DNA of 64,000 nucleotides, from the NCBI GenBank assembly GCA_044507775.1, contig JBIQIY010000015.1:62001-126000 (forward strand). Reading direction: 5' to 3'. The DNA is from Chryseosolibacter sp044507775 (GTDB lineage: Bacteria; Bacteroidota; Bacteroidia; Cytophagales; Cyclobacteriaceae). Numbering within the stretch: the first letter of the stretch is position 1; every line of letters begins with the position of its first letter. Under the pieces are notes generated by a model. It did no database searches. It was not told the DNA's origin and saw only the letters and a list, made by a program, of their open reading frames with translations. The position numbers and the translations under genes were made by a program. Positions 33,459-43,700 of the stretch are shown here, in pieces.

Positions 33459-36400
33459 TTATCCAGTAACTGCTTCGGCGCGATCTTTTCTCATTAGCTC
33501 CTTAATTCCGCGCAAGGGAATGAGCACCCAACCTGGACGGTTGTTCAGTTCATAGTTGAGTTCGTATAGTGCTTTTTCGAGCAGAAAGGTTCTCAAGAGC
33601 GTCTCCAGGTCCTCTTTGTTCGTGGGGACAAATGCATGTCCTTCAACTGTATTGAGATAGGCCTTCATGAAGAATCCGCTCATGTAGTGATACCATTGCT
33701 CCACAAACGGAATAAGCTTGCTGAAATCTTCCTGTCGGATATGGCTGTCGAGTACGAGGCTGCCGAAAGCTGCATAGTGAAACGATCGGATCATTCCGGC
33801 CACATCGCGAAGGGGCGAACGTTTCAATCGCCGTTCGCTGTAGCTCCTCGCGGGCTCGCCTTCGAAATCGGTGATTACAAAGTCCTTTCCGGTGTACAAC
33901 ACCTGTCCCAGGTGATAGTCGCCGTGTATGCGGATCTTGGTCACATCGATCTTTCGGCTGTAGATCTGCCGGAGAACTCCGAGTATATCGTCTTTGAGGT
34001 TCAGTACTTCCAGCGCGCGTGTACGGGCGAGGTCATCGAGCTTCTGAAGGTTCTTGGTTTGACTCAGGAATGTGCTGCGCACGAGCGACTGAAGGCCGGC
34101 GTAAAGCGATCGTTGGTAATGAAGTGAATAGGGTTCGGGCTTGAATTCAGGTGTGGTTCCGGAAGATAAAGCGATATGCATTTCGCCTGTGCGAACGCCG
34201 AGCAAGGCGGCCTGTTCTGCGGTAGATGCGTCGATCAATTCCTTGAAGTCTTCCGGGATAGCCTCATAGGGAACCGGATCAATCAGGCTTCCGCGCTTGT
34301 CAGATGTGCTAATGGTCGGGTTACTGACCAGAATGGTCTCGTTAAAGTCGTTGAGTCTGTCCAGCATGTTCACCCACGCGTCGCCACTGCTCTCGATCAT
34401 TTCCTGCATCATGCCAATTACCAGCGAGTCCCTGTCGAACTTCCACTCGATGGAGCCCATTAATGCCGGAATGTTCCGGAATGCAGTGTTTTCGGTGAGG
34501 AATCGGGTGATCTCCAGATCTGGGTTGATAGCGCGGTCGACTTTCCGGAAGATCTTAAGAAAGAATCTGCTGCCATAGACGATAGAGGTATTGCTCTGTT
34601 CGCCGGAGAGTACTTTGGGTTTGAGACTGTCCTGCTCGTGGAGGTACTGCTGGACATCTGCGTGGCCCCTGAAGAGAAGAGCGCTCGCGCGGTATTTGAG
34701 CGTCTGGTTACCCCCGATTAGTGTGAGCAAGGCCTCCTGCAATGGCGCGCCGTACAACGCATCGTAGAGTACGCCTTCAACTCCGTTCAGCGTTACTGTT
34801 GCGATGATTGCTTTCGGGCACGAGTCCTGCAACCGAACGGCGAGTGACTGCTGCGCGAATGCCACCGGCAACTGATATATATCGGGCAGCCCGCTCTGGT
34901 AGGTCACATGTATGAGAAAGATCACGGCGCTGTTTTCCGGCAGGTCTATCACCGAATAGTTGACGATCTCCATTGACTCGACGCTCCTGCCTTTTCCTCC
35001 AAACCATCGCAGCTGCATCATGTAGGCCGGGAAAATTTTCGTCTCCAGTTTTGTCAGTGTCTCTTTGCGGAGCATCGCGTCCCACGACGCCAGTTCCATG
35101 TGTGGAAGGATCTGTTTTTCTGAAAGAAGCGTCTTGCTTTGCTCCATGATAAACCATTGCCAATCATGTCCGGCGAGGGTCATGAAGTAGGGCGTCTCCC
35201 CTTTGACGACTGGAAACTTGTTTTTGCTAAAAACTTCAACTGGATTATAACCGCTGAAATCATGCAAGTGAAGTTCAACAGGCTGCGTATAGCGCGAGAG
35301 GTTGACGACGATCAGCATTGTTTCGTCCTGATAGGTTCGCGTGAACGCGAGAATTTTCGGATTTTCGGAGGCAATGAATTTCATATCGCCACGGCTGAGC
35401 GATTTATATTGCTTGCGCTTATTGAGCAGTCTTTTTATCCACCACAGCAGGGAAGACGTGTTCCAGCTCTGAATCTCGACATTGACTGCCTCATAATGAT
35501 ATTCGGGATCAAGGATCACCGGTAGATACAACTTCTGCGGATTCGCCTCGGAAAATCCGGCGTTCCGGTCTGATGACCATTGCATGGGCGTACGTACTCC
35601 ATCGCGGTCGCCCAGGTAAACATTATCTCCCATTCCGATCTCATCGCCATAATAAAGCACGGGTGTGCCCGGTAGCGAGAAAAGAAGCGACTTCATCAAT
35701 TCAATTTTCTTGCGACTGTTTCCCATCAAGGGGGCGAGCCGATGGCGGATGCCGAGGTTGATCCGCGCCTTTGGGTCTTTCACATATACTTTGTACATGT
35801 AGTCCCGTTCTTCATCGGTCACCATCTCCAGGGTTAATTCATCGTGGTTCCGAAGAAAGATCGCCCACTGGCAGTTTTCGGGAATGTCAGGAGTCTGGTC
35901 AAAAATGTCGGTTATCGGATAGCGGTCTTCGGTCTGTATCGCCATAAACATTCGCGGCATGACAGGGAAGTGATAATTCATATGGCACTCATCGCCATCG
36001 CCAAAATACGATGCGGAGTCTTCGGGCCACATATTGGCTTCGGCGAGAAGAAGTGTTCCTGGAAAATGTGCATCAACATGTTTGCGCAGTTTCTTCAGGA
36101 AAGCATGCGTCTCGGGTAAGTTTTCACCATTTGTGCCTTCGCGCTCGTACAAGTAGGGAACGGCATCAAGGCGAAAGCCATCGACGCCCATGCCGGCCCA
36201 GAAGTCGATGATGCGGAAAACTTCATCCTGCACGAGCGGGTTGTCGTAATTCAAATCGGGCTGATGATGGAAGAACCGGTGCCAGTAGTATTGCTCGGCT
36301 TCACTATCCCATGTCCAGTTAGATGTTTCGAAATCCTGAAAAATAATTCTGACATCACTGTATTTCGCGGGGTCGTCCGTCCAGACGTAAAAGTTTCGCT

Positions 36401-36791
36401 CCGGAGAATCCCGAGGGGCTCTGCGTGCGCGCTGAAACCATGGATGCTGATCGGAAGTGTGGTTGATGACGAGTTCCGTAATCACTTTCAGGCCTCTGAC
36501 ATGCGCCTCGTTCAACAGTTGCTGAAACTGTTCGAGGTCACCGTACGCGGGGTTGATCGTATAATAATCTGCGATGTCGTAACCGTCATCCCGAAGCGGC
36601 GACGGATAAAAGGGAAGCAGCCATATTGCCGTGACGCCGAGATCCTGAAGATAATCCAGCTTTTCCATAAGGCCAGCGAAATCACCGATACCGTCGGAGT
36701 TGCTGTCGCGAAATGCCTTGATATGAACTTCATAGATCACTGCATCTTTATACCAGTGCAGCTTTTCATCGAACACGGTTCCTTCTGTCAT
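33459..36791 (-). CDS. treS: Trehalose synthase-maltokinase fusion
   Basis: A 1110-residue bifunctional enzyme. The N-terminal GH13 domain (~1-545) interconverts maltose and trehalose. It carries DGFRLDAVPYLYEREG (nucleophile Asp), LLLAEANMWPEDS (acid/base Glu) and LRNHDELTLEMV. The C-terminal maltokinase domain (~600-1110) phosphorylates maltose for the GlgE glucan pathway and carries the kinase motifs HGDYHLGQ and ITDFEGEP. Start chosen at 36791 (MTEGTVFDEKLHWYKD); the open frame continues upstream only through the 93-bp repeat array. No glgE or glgB is adjacent in the window. Confidence 0.9.
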   Translation of the reverse strand: MTEGTVFDEKLHWYKDAVIYEVHIKAFRDSNSDGIGDFAGLMEKLDYLQDLGVTAIWLLPFYPSPLRDDGYDIADYYTINPAYGDLEQFQQLLNEAHVRGLKVITELVINHTSDQHPWFQRARRAPRDSPERNFYVWTDDPAKYSDVRIIFQDFETSNWTWDSEAEQYYWHRFFHHQPDLNYDNPLVQDEVFRIIDFWAGMGVDGFRLDAVPYLYEREGTNGENLPETHAFLKKLRKHVDAHFPGTLLLAEANMWPEDSASYFGDGDECHMNYHFPVMPRMFMAIQTEDRYPITDIFDQTPDIPENCQWAIFLRNHDELTLEMVTDEERDYMYKVYVKDPKARINLGIRHRLAPLMGNSRKKIELMKSLLFSLPGTPVLYYGDEIGMGDNVYLGDRDGVRTPMQWSSDRNAGFSEANPQKLYLPVILDPEYHYEAVNVEIQSWNTSSLLWWIKRLLNKRKQYKSLSRGDMKFIASENPKILAFTRTYQDETMLIVVNLSRYTQPVELHLHDFSGYNPVEVFSKNKFPVVKGETPYFMTLAGHDWQWFIMEQSKTLLSEKQILPHMELASWDAMLRKETLTKLETKIFPAYMMQLRWFGGKGRSVESMEIVNYSVIDLPENSAVIFLIHVTYQSGLPDIYQLPVAFAQQSLAVRLQDSCPKAIIATVTLNGVEGVLYDALYGAPLQEALLTLIGGNQTLKYRASALLFRGHADVQQYLHEQDSLKPKVLSGEQSNTSIVYGSRFFLKIFRKVDRAINPDLEITRFLTENTAFRNIPALMGSIEWKFDRDSLVIGMMQEMIESSGDAWVNMLDRLNDFNETILVSNPTISTSDKRGSLIDPVPYEAIPEDFKELIDASTAEQAALLGVRTGEMHIALSSGTTPEFKPEPYSLHYQRSLYAGLQSLVRSTFLSQTKNLQKLDDLARTRALEVLNLKDDILGVLRQIYSRKIDVTKIRIHGDYHLGQVLYTGKDFVITDFEGEPARSYSERRLKRSPLRDVAGMIRSFHYAAFGSLVLDSHIRQEDFSKLIPFVEQWYHYMSGFFMKAYLNTVEGHAFVPTNKEDLETLLRTFLLEKALYELNYELNNRPGWVLIPLRGIKELMRKDRAEAVTG

Positions 36792-36927
36792 GCTTAAACT
36801 TTTGCTGATACCTCTATGGCGTGCGGGCACACTTTCCGTTGGGTAAGCTCTACAACAAAATTCGTTTGTTGCGGGTAATGCCGGCGCTTTGTAGAAAGGG
36901 TAAAATTGTGTACCAAGAGGGGGTGTA

Positions 36928-37357
36928 GCGTGGAAAGAAAGGGTGTAGGCACTTGATCGGGATCCTTTCGCCGCTAGCGGTGATAATTCGTAGGGATTTG
37001 ATCGGGATTCTTCGCCGCTAGCGTGGAAAGAAAGGTTGTAGGCACTTGATCGGGATCCTTTCGCCGCTAGCGGTGATAATTCGTAGGGACTTGATCGGGA
37101 TTCTTCGCCGCTAGCGTGGAAAGAAAGGGTGTAGGCACTTGATCGGGATCCTTTCGCCGCTAGCGGNNNNNNNNNNNNNNNNNNNNNNNNNNNNNNNNNN
37201 NNNNNNNNNNNNNNNNNNNNNNNNNNNNNNNNNNNNNNNNNNNNNNNNNNNNNNNNNNNNNNNNNNTAGCGTGGAAAGAAAGGGTGTAGGCACTTGATCG
37301 GGATCCTTTCGCCGCTAGCGGGATAATGCGTAGGCACTTGATCGGGATTCTTCGCTA
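36928..37357. repeat. 93-bp tandem repeat array interrupted by an assembly gap
   Basis: Two full copies of a 93-bp unit (36928-37020, 37021-37113), a partial third copy cut by Ns, and a variant copy of 89 bp beyond the gap (37269-37357). Each unit is made of two half-repeats of 49 and 44 bp, both containing CTTGATCGGGAT and ending in the palindromic core CGCTAGCG. Copies differ by single bases. At 93 bp (31 codons) the frame stays open and would encode repeats of SGEESR-type peptide, but this looks incidental. The array lies in the 563-bp space between treS and the next minus-strand gene. No gene is seen in that space. Confidence 0.9.
37167..37266. other. Assembly gap (100 N)
   Basis: Exactly 100 Ns within the repeat array. 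The distance between flanking units (155 bp) is not a multiple of 93, so the N-count is a placeholder and the true number of repeat copies is unknown. Confidence 0.95.
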
Positions 37358-37624
37358 GCGTGGCTCAGGATGGGTGCTGACAAGGCTAAGGATGACAATT
37401 ACCCGGTGTTCGTCTTCGATGACCTCCATGTTGCGGATGGTGGTCCAGATGCGGTTTCCCTGCTGTGTTTCTGCTTCGATCTCGTCACCTTCGGCGTAGT
37501 GGAACACCTTGTAATCTTCCGGAATGAGAAGCATTTTACTAATGACAACCTGACCGTTCCTGAGGGCTTCCAGTTCCTCATCGGTGAGCTTGCCCACTAT
37601 AAAACGCATTCTGAAAGAGTCCAT
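37355..37624 (-). CDS. Small hypothetical protein, stop codon in repeat edge
   Basis: An 89-residue polar cytosolic protein (MDSFRMRFIVGKLTDEELE ...). The strands MRFIVGKL, GDEIEAETQQGNRIW and VIVILSLV give it a beta-rich look similar to small ASCH-type RNA-binding proteins, though I cannot assign it firmly. A second possible ATG is at 37609. Its TAG stop is formed by the CTAGCG core at the edge of the 93-bp repeat array, so the C-terminal residues may have been changed by repeat expansion. Transcription of the 89-residue gene would proceed into the repeat and towards treS. Confidence 0.5.
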   Translation of the reverse strand: MDSFRMRFIVGKLTDEELEALRNGQVVISKMLLIPEDYKVFHYAEGDEIEAETQQGNRIWTTIRNMEVIEDEHRVIVILSLVSTHPEPR

Positions 37625-37864
37625 CCCTGAATTTATATCCTCTTATATGGCAATATCTTAACGAATGGTAACACGGTTTAAGGACAATGAATCCATAATG
37701 TGTCGATATAGTCGGGGAACGGGCCATATGCTATTTAACAGGCCAAGTGATTGTTGTCAATGCCTTCTGTTAATCATGGACCGGAACTAATCGAAGACGA
37801 TTGCACTGTTATAGATTAGCAGGTCAGCCTGCCTTGATTGTCGCTCGAATTGTGCAGTGAATAC

Positions 37865-37872
37865 TATTTTTG
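37865..37872 (+). promoter_or_regulatory. -7 element for DUF6265 gene
   Basis: TATTTTTG matches TAnnTTTG, 17 bases before the ATG at 37890. The best upstream TTG is 24 bases away (37838-37840), slightly long, so the -33 box is uncertain. The rest of 37625-37864 has no gene. Confidence 0.45.
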
Positions 37873-37889
37873 TAATCTAAATCATTGTT

Positions 37890-38381
37890 ATGAAAAATCC
37901 GGTAATGGTTGTATTCCTTTTATTCTTTGCCAGCATCAGTTTGCAGGCGCAGGTTCCGCCCAAGAAAATTGAAAATCTCGCATTCATGGCGGGCAAATGG
38001 ATTACGCATAGCGCATGGGGTGACATGGAAGAGAGCTGGAGTGAACCCATGGGCAACAGCATGATGTGTGCTTATCGTTGTGTAAAGGATGGCAAGGTTA
38101 TCTTCTATGAATTCATTGTCATCGAACAAATGGACTCAGGACCGGTGATGAAGTTGAGGCATTTCAGTCCCGGCAACATAGGATGGGAAGATAAAGACAA
38201 ACCCTATGAGTATCCGCTGATGTTTCTGGAACCGGATAAGGCGCGCTTTGAGAGACCTGATAAAAAAACCGCGCTAACCTTTTACCGGACGAGCAAGACA
38301 ACCATGCAGGTTATTCTCGAGCGCCAGGATGACAATGGGCGTTGGGTGGAAGATGTGTTCGATTACAAGCTTGCGGAGTGA
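37890..38381 (+). CDS. DUF6265 family exported protein
   Basis: A 163-residue protein with a signal peptide (cleavage near LQA|QV). The family pattern LAFMAGKWITHSAWGDMEESWSEPMGNSMMCAYRCVKDGKVIFYEFIVI identifies DUF6265, a lipocalin-like beta-barrel family found across Bacteroidota. Likely periplasmic. Ligand or function unknown. Convergent with the DUF1624 gene, 8 bases apart. Confidence 0.78.
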   Translation: MKNPVMVVFLLFFASISLQAQVPPKKIENLAFMAGKWITHSAWGDMEESWSEPMGNSMMCAYRCVKDGKVIFYEFIVIEQMDSGPVMKLRHFSPGNIGWEDKDKPYEYPLMFLEPDKARFERPDKKTALTFYRTSKTTMQVILERQDDNGRWVEDVFDYKLAE

Positions 38382-38389
38382 GTTAACTC

Positions 38390-39610
38390 TCAAAGATAAC
38401 TCAACCACCATCGCTTATGCTTGCTCTTGTAGCGGTCATACCACACGCAGAATGGATACAGGAAGAGTACCACGCTTATCCACGCTATGTAAGCTCCAAT
38501 CAGGGGATATCCATCACCGATGGGTATGCCGCCCATGCCGCTTTCGAAATGAAAGTCTATTTCCGACAGGCTCCTGCCAGACCGGATCATCAACAAGACA
38601 ATTGCGCCCAGGTGAAGCAAATAGAAATGGAGGATGTAATAAAAAAGTGGGACGCGGCCAACAATTCCGAACGGTCGTAGAATTGGTGCCCTGGCCTTTT
38701 CCAGCACTGACAACAGGATCAATACCGGTCCGAGCGTGACCAGCGTATACTGTAGCGAAGCGGGATATTTCGTGACATTCATAAAGCTCAGGAAGGTGAA
38801 CAGGCCATTTTTCTGTTCCGACCAGGGGGCGGGATCGCCGTAGATATTAAATGTCCGCAGCACGATAAACAGGCCGATCGCGAGCATACCGGTGCGCATC
38901 AAAAGTACGCGGCGCCTTGCCGAGTCAAATCCCTTGCGATACCACTCTCCCAGCGAATAACCCAGGAGCAGGATTCCGAACCAGGGAATAAAAGGGTAGG
39001 GGATCAATGCGGAGACGCCAGGTGCCAGTTCCCGAAAACCCGACTGATGAATGAAGCTCCAGAGGACGGCGTAAGGCGCGTCAGGTGAAAGTGTAATGAC
39101 ATGCAAGAGGTCATGTCCTGCAGTGATAACCAGCGCGAGAATCACGATAGCCTTGAAGGGAAGATGTACGGTAGCCGAAAGCAGGATCATTGAAAACCCG
39201 ATCGCCCAGATGACCTGAAAGATCAGAACATCGTAATAGAGGTTTCCAAGTATCCCGAATCTGACGACGGTCACTTCCAGAAGCACTAGCCACAAGCCCC
39301 GCGTGAATAGAAACCAGGAGATCTCGCGCTTCGACTTCCGTTGTTCGCTGATCCGAACAGCCGTGCCGGCCAGGAGCACAAAAGTAGGTGCGCAAAAGTG
39401 GGTGATGAACCGCGTAAAGAAGAGAAGCGGCGTGGTTCTTTCCAGATCGAGGGGGTCATAGACAAAGGCATCCGCGTGATAGAAGTCGCGTGCATGATCA
39501 AGGGCCATGATCACCATGACGATCCCGCGCATGACGTCGATCGCGGCAATCCGCGGTTTCTCCGTGAGTACTTCGGCAGGGCCGGTAGCCGGAAACGCAA
39601 GGGTGGCCAT
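38390..39610 (-). CDS. DUF1624/heparan acetyltransferase-like membrane protein
   Basis: A 406-residue protein with about ten transmembrane segments. The N-terminus carries the characteristic IAAIDVMRGIVMVIMALDHARDFYH with conserved Asp, Arg and His. Members of this family (including HGSNAT) transfer acyl groups across membranes from CoA to sugars or glycans. The acceptor here is unknown. It is divergent from the YkgJ-family gene (47-base gap). Confidence 0.8.
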   Translation of the reverse strand: MATLAFPATGPAEVLTEKPRIAAIDVMRGIVMVIMALDHARDFYHADAFVYDPLDLERTTPLLFFTRFITHFCAPTFVLLAGTAVRISEQRKSKREISWFLFTRGLWLVLLEVTVVRFGILGNLYYDVLIFQVIWAIGFSMILLSATVHLPFKAIVILALVITAGHDLLHVITLSPDAPYAVLWSFIHQSGFRELAPGVSALIPYPFIPWFGILLLGYSLGEWYRKGFDSARRRVLLMRTGMLAIGLFIVLRTFNIYGDPAPWSEQKNGLFTFLSFMNVTKYPASLQYTLVTLGPVLILLSVLEKARAPILRPFGIVGRVPLFYYILHFYLLHLGAIVLLMIRSGRSLSEIDFHFESGMGGIPIGDGYPLIGAYIAWISVVLFLYPFCVWYDRYKSKHKRWWLSYL

Positions 39611-39657
39611 AAGGTTGTTTTTACGATATTTGCGTCGAGAAGTTAGCCTCCGGAAGA

Positions 39658-40146
39658 GTGAAAGCAGAACAATTTAAGCTACAATCAAAGAATAAGGAAC
39701 AGGAGAACCGAAAATTTCTTTTTGGGCTCAAGAGACAAGATCCCCGTAGAATGGACGAAGCATTTCAGACCGTCCATTATGAGGTTTTCGAGGAGACTGA
39801 TTGTTTAACGTGCGCGAACTGCTGCAAGACCACTAGCCCGATCTTTTATGAAAATGACATCGATCGGGTGGCCAAAAGCCTGCGCATGAAACCGGGTGAT
39901 TTTATTGAGAAGTACTTGCGGATCGACGAGGATCGGGATTATGTGCTTAAGTCCTCGCCCTGCCCATTCCTCGGAGAGGATAACTACTGCCAGGTATACA
40001 AGGATCGGCCAAAGGCATGCCGGGAGTACCCGCATACCGATCGAAAGAAAGTTGTCCAGATCATGGACCTTACCCTGAGAAATACACTTGTCTGCCCGGC
40101 TGTATTTGCGATGGTCGAGCGACTAAAAACAATGGGAATAAAATAA
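39658..40146 (+). CDS. YkgJ family cysteine-cluster protein
   Basis: A 162-residue cytosolic protein. Eight cysteines form the zinc/iron-chelating cluster of the YkgJ family: TDCLTCANCCKTTSP, then SSPCPFL, YCQVYKDRPKACREYP and TLVCPAV. The family is found throughout bacteria without an established role; a metal site is expected from the cysteine spacing. The start is GTG at 39658. A short palindromic hairpin follows. Confidence 0.82.
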   Translation: MKAEQFKLQSKNKEQENRKFLFGLKRQDPRRMDEAFQTVHYEVFEETDCLTCANCCKTTSPIFYENDIDRVAKSLRMKPGDFIEKYLRIDEDRDYVLKSSPCPFLGEDNYCQVYKDRPKACREYPHTDRKKVVQIMDLTLRNTLVCPAVFAMVERLKTMGIK

Positions 40147-40165
40147 AGGTACCCGAAGGTACCTT
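40146..40165. terminator. Hairpin between YkgJ gene and trxA
   Basis: A perfect 8-bp stem (AAGGTACC and GGTACCTT) with a CGAA tetraloop between two convergent genes. The T-run is weak (TTGTG), so termination may be inefficient or bidirectional. Confidence 0.45.
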
Positions 40166-40217
40166 GTGATGCTAAAGCTACAACCTTTGTGGCGACCGGC
40201 GGAACGGCGCGCGAGGT

Positions 40218-40541
40218 TTAAGCAACCTGCGCTTCCAGCTTTTGCGCCAGTACAGATTTGGGAACGGCGCCCACCTGTTTGTCTACGATCTGGCCGCCTT
40301 TAAACACCAGCAGGGTAGGAATGCTGCGTATTCCAAAACGGGCAGTGACGTCCGGATTTTCATCCACATTCAGCTTTGCAATAACGGCTTTTCCCTCATA
40401 ATCACCGGCCAGTTCTTCAACCACCGGGCCGATCATCTTGCAGGGACCGCACCATTCAGCCCAAAAATCAACCAGTACAGGTTTATCCGAATTGATGGCC
40501 GCGTCAAAGTTGGCGTCATTAAGTACAATAGTTTTGCCCAT
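40218..40541 (-). CDS. trxA: Thioredoxin
   Basis: A 107-residue thioredoxin, cytosolic disulfide reductase. The active site WCGPC lies at residues 30-34 (FWAEWCGPCKMIG), with the cis-Pro in RSIPTLLVFK. The start at 40541 (MGKTIVLNDA) matches typical thioredoxin length; an upstream in-frame start would add an unconserved leader. The 179-base space upstream, to the dnaE stop, contains no gene. Confidence 0.95.
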   Translation of the reverse strand: MGKTIVLNDANFDAAINSDKPVLVDFWAEWCGPCKMIGPVVEELAGDYEGKAVIAKLNVDENPDVTARFGIRSIPTLLVFKGGQIVDKQVGAVPKSVLAQKLEAQVA

Positions 40542-40720
40542 TTTCTTAAGAGATTTAATTGTCGTTTTGTTATCAACACATGCCCACATTCAATAGTTCA
40601 GCCGGTAATTTAAAGTTTCCCGGCGGAACGCTAAAATTTGCGTGGGCGTCTTTCCGCAAAAAAATGACTTTGATCCGGCGGGAGAGGGACAGCTATGTCT
40701 CCCTGGAACCCAAAGGAAAG

Positions 40721-43700
40721 CTACATTCGAACCTCTACTTCGGCGACCTTCTTCATCTTCTTGACCATGTCGTTGATGGGGTTCACCCGGAACTTGCGGG
40801 ACATCAATTCCAGGCTGATGTTCTCCTGATCGTCCTTAACCTTTAGATAAAGCGGCGTGCTCCCGCTGAACTCCTGGCATACATCTTCAATTTTGCCGAT
40901 CAGGTCGGATGTGATTTCGCTTGCATTCACCCGCAGCTGAATTCCCTTGCTGCGCTTGATGCCGATCTCGTTGAGCAGGTCCATGTTCCGGATTTTCATC
41001 TCGAAGTTCTGCTGCCCCCAGTTATTCCGGACGACCATCCCCTCTACGAAAAGGAACCAACCGATGTTGAGAAAGTTCCGGAACTTCAGGTAATCTTCGC
41101 CGAACAGCACAAAGGAGGTATTGCCACTGTAGTCCTCCATGTAGAATTTACCAAACGGCTTGCCGGTCTTCGTTGTCCGGTGCTCGACCCCGGTGACGAT
41201 ACCACCGAGTTTAATGTCGCGTCCTGCCAGATTTTCGATTTCGTTCAATTGATTGCAGGCAGTATTGCAAAACGATTCCATCTCGAAGCGGAAGTTGTCC
41301 AGGGGATGCCCGGAAATGTAGATTCCGACCACTTCCTTTTCGAGGTTCAGTTTTTCGATTTCGCTGAATGGCTCTACCGGTTCGATGCGGGGTTTTGGCA
41401 TGGCCGTGCCCGAGCTTCCGCCGAACAGGCTCACCTGGGCACTCTGTTCCTCCAGTTGGGTCTTCGTCGCATACTTGATGGCTTTTTCGATGAGGCTTAC
41501 ATCCCCATCCTTTGCGTACACGTATTGTCTCCGATGGAGGTCGCTGAAACAGTCAAAAGCTCCGGACAGCGCCAGGCATTCAAACGTCTTCTTGTTTACC
41601 GACCGTTGGTTGACGCGTTTCGAAAATTCGAAGATGTCGGTGTAGGCGCCGTTGGTTTCGCGTTCGTGAATTACAGCTTCGATCGCCGCGTCGCCCGCAC
41701 CTTTGATTGCTCCCAATCCGAAGCGGATCTCGCCATCCTTGTTCACTTCAAAGTATTTTCCGGATTCGTTGATGTGCGGCCCGAGTACTTTGATGCCGAG
41801 GTTCCTGCATTCTTCAATGAAGAATGTGACGTTCTCCAGGTTGCTTTGGGAATGCGTGAGTACCGCGGCCATATATTCTGCCGGGTAGTTTGCTTTCAGG
41901 TAAGCGGTATGGTAAGCGATAAGTGAATAGCACGTGGAGTGCGACTTGTTAAACGCGTATTGGGCAAACGCCTCCCAATCGGTCCAGATCTTCTCACAGA
42001 TGTCTTTCGGATGTCCGTTCTTATTGCAGCCATCGATGAATTTGTCCTTCATCTTGTCGAGCACGGCCTTCTGTTTCTTTCCCATCGCTTTTCGAAGGAC
42101 GTCGGCGTCGCCTTTGCTGAAGCCGGCGAGCTTCTGAGAGAGCAACATGACCTGTTCCTGGTAGACGGTAATACCGTAGGTCTCGCCGAGATACTCTTCC
42201 ATTTCGGGGAGATCGTAGCGGATAGGTTCGCGCCCGTGTTTGCGATTGATAAACAGCGGAATGTATTCCATAGGACCCGGGCGATAAAGGGCGTTCATCG
42301 CGATGAGGTCTTCAAACTTGTCCGGTTTCAGCTGGCGGAGGTATTTCTGCATTCCGGCGCTTTCAAACTGGAAGGTACCGGTGGTCTCGCCGCGTTGAAA
42401 CAACTGGTATGTTCCTTCATCGTCCAGCGGAACTTTGTCGATATCGATGTCCACACCTTTGCTCTTCCGGATATTCTTCAACGCGGTCTTGATGATGGTG
42501 AGTGTCGTGAGTCCGAGGAAATCCATCTTCAGCATGCCGGCGCTCTCTACCACACTGTTATCGAACTGCGTGACAAGCATGTCGGAGTCGCGCGCGGTGG
42601 ATACTGGAACAAAGTTCGTCAGGTCATCAGGCGTGATGATGACACCGCAGGCGTGCGTGCCGGTGTTTCGAACAGAGCCTTCCAGAACGACTGCCTGTTG
42701 AAGGACCTGCGCGCGCAGGTCGTTGCCCTTCTTGATGTCGGCGAGCTCCCGTATCTCTCCGAATGCGGAGGTGAGCGTCGTGCCCGGACGCTCGGGAATC
42801 ATCTTCGCCAGAACGTTCGCGTCGGATAGGGGCAGTTCCATCACACGGGAGCAATCACGGATAGAAGACTTCGCTGCCATCGTTCCATAGGTAATGATCT
42901 GCGCCACCTGGTTCTTGCCATATTTGTCGATGACATAGCGGAGAACCTTGTCGCGCCCTTCATCGTCGAAGTCAATATCAATATCCGGAAGGGAAACACG
43001 GTCTGGATTCAGGAAACGCTCGAACAGCAGATCGTACTTGATCGGATCGACGTTGGTGATGCCGATGCAATACGCGACCGCCGAGCCCGCTGCCGATCCG
43101 CGGCCCGGTCCGACACTCACGCCCATCTCGCGGGCCTTCGATGTGAAGTCCTGTACAATGAGGAAGTATCCCGGGTAACCGGTGTTCCGAATCGTTGCCA
43201 GTTCGAAATCAAGCCGGTCGGTAAGCGCTGGCGTCAGTTCGCCATATTTCTTTTTCGCGCCCTCAAAAGTGAGATGGCGAAGATAATCGTCTTCGGAAGA
43301 AAACCCTTCCGGGATATCAAACTTCGGAAGCAGGACGCTTCTCTCCAGAGTGTATGGCTCGATCTTGTCGACGATCTCGCTGACGGTGTCGATTGCTTCC
43401 GGCAGGTCGCGGAAGATGGAGCGCATCTCCTCTTGCGACTTGAAATAGTACTGATCGTTGCTGAGGCCGAAGCGATGGCCGCGCCCGTAGCCGATGGGTG
43501 TTGACTTGAACTCCCCTTCCTTGATGCAAAGCAATACGTCGTGGGCGTTGGCTTCCTCCTTGTCCAGATAAAAACATTCGTTCGAAGCGAAATATTTCAC
43601 GTTGTGTTTTCTTGCGAACCGCAGGAGCACTTCATTCACGTGATCTTCTTCCGGAACGCCGTGGCGATTGAGCTCGACGTAGAAATCATCGCCGAACTGT

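Noticed and set aside
36792..37337. The treS reading frame continues upstream through the 93-bp repeats
   Set aside because: Repeat unit length is a multiple of three, so the frame stays open by chance. TreS has its usual start at 36791, and the repeat peptide has no homology or fold.
36928..37357. The repeats as a CRISPR array
   Set aside because: Repeats are contiguous, with no unique spacers, and no cas genes are nearby.
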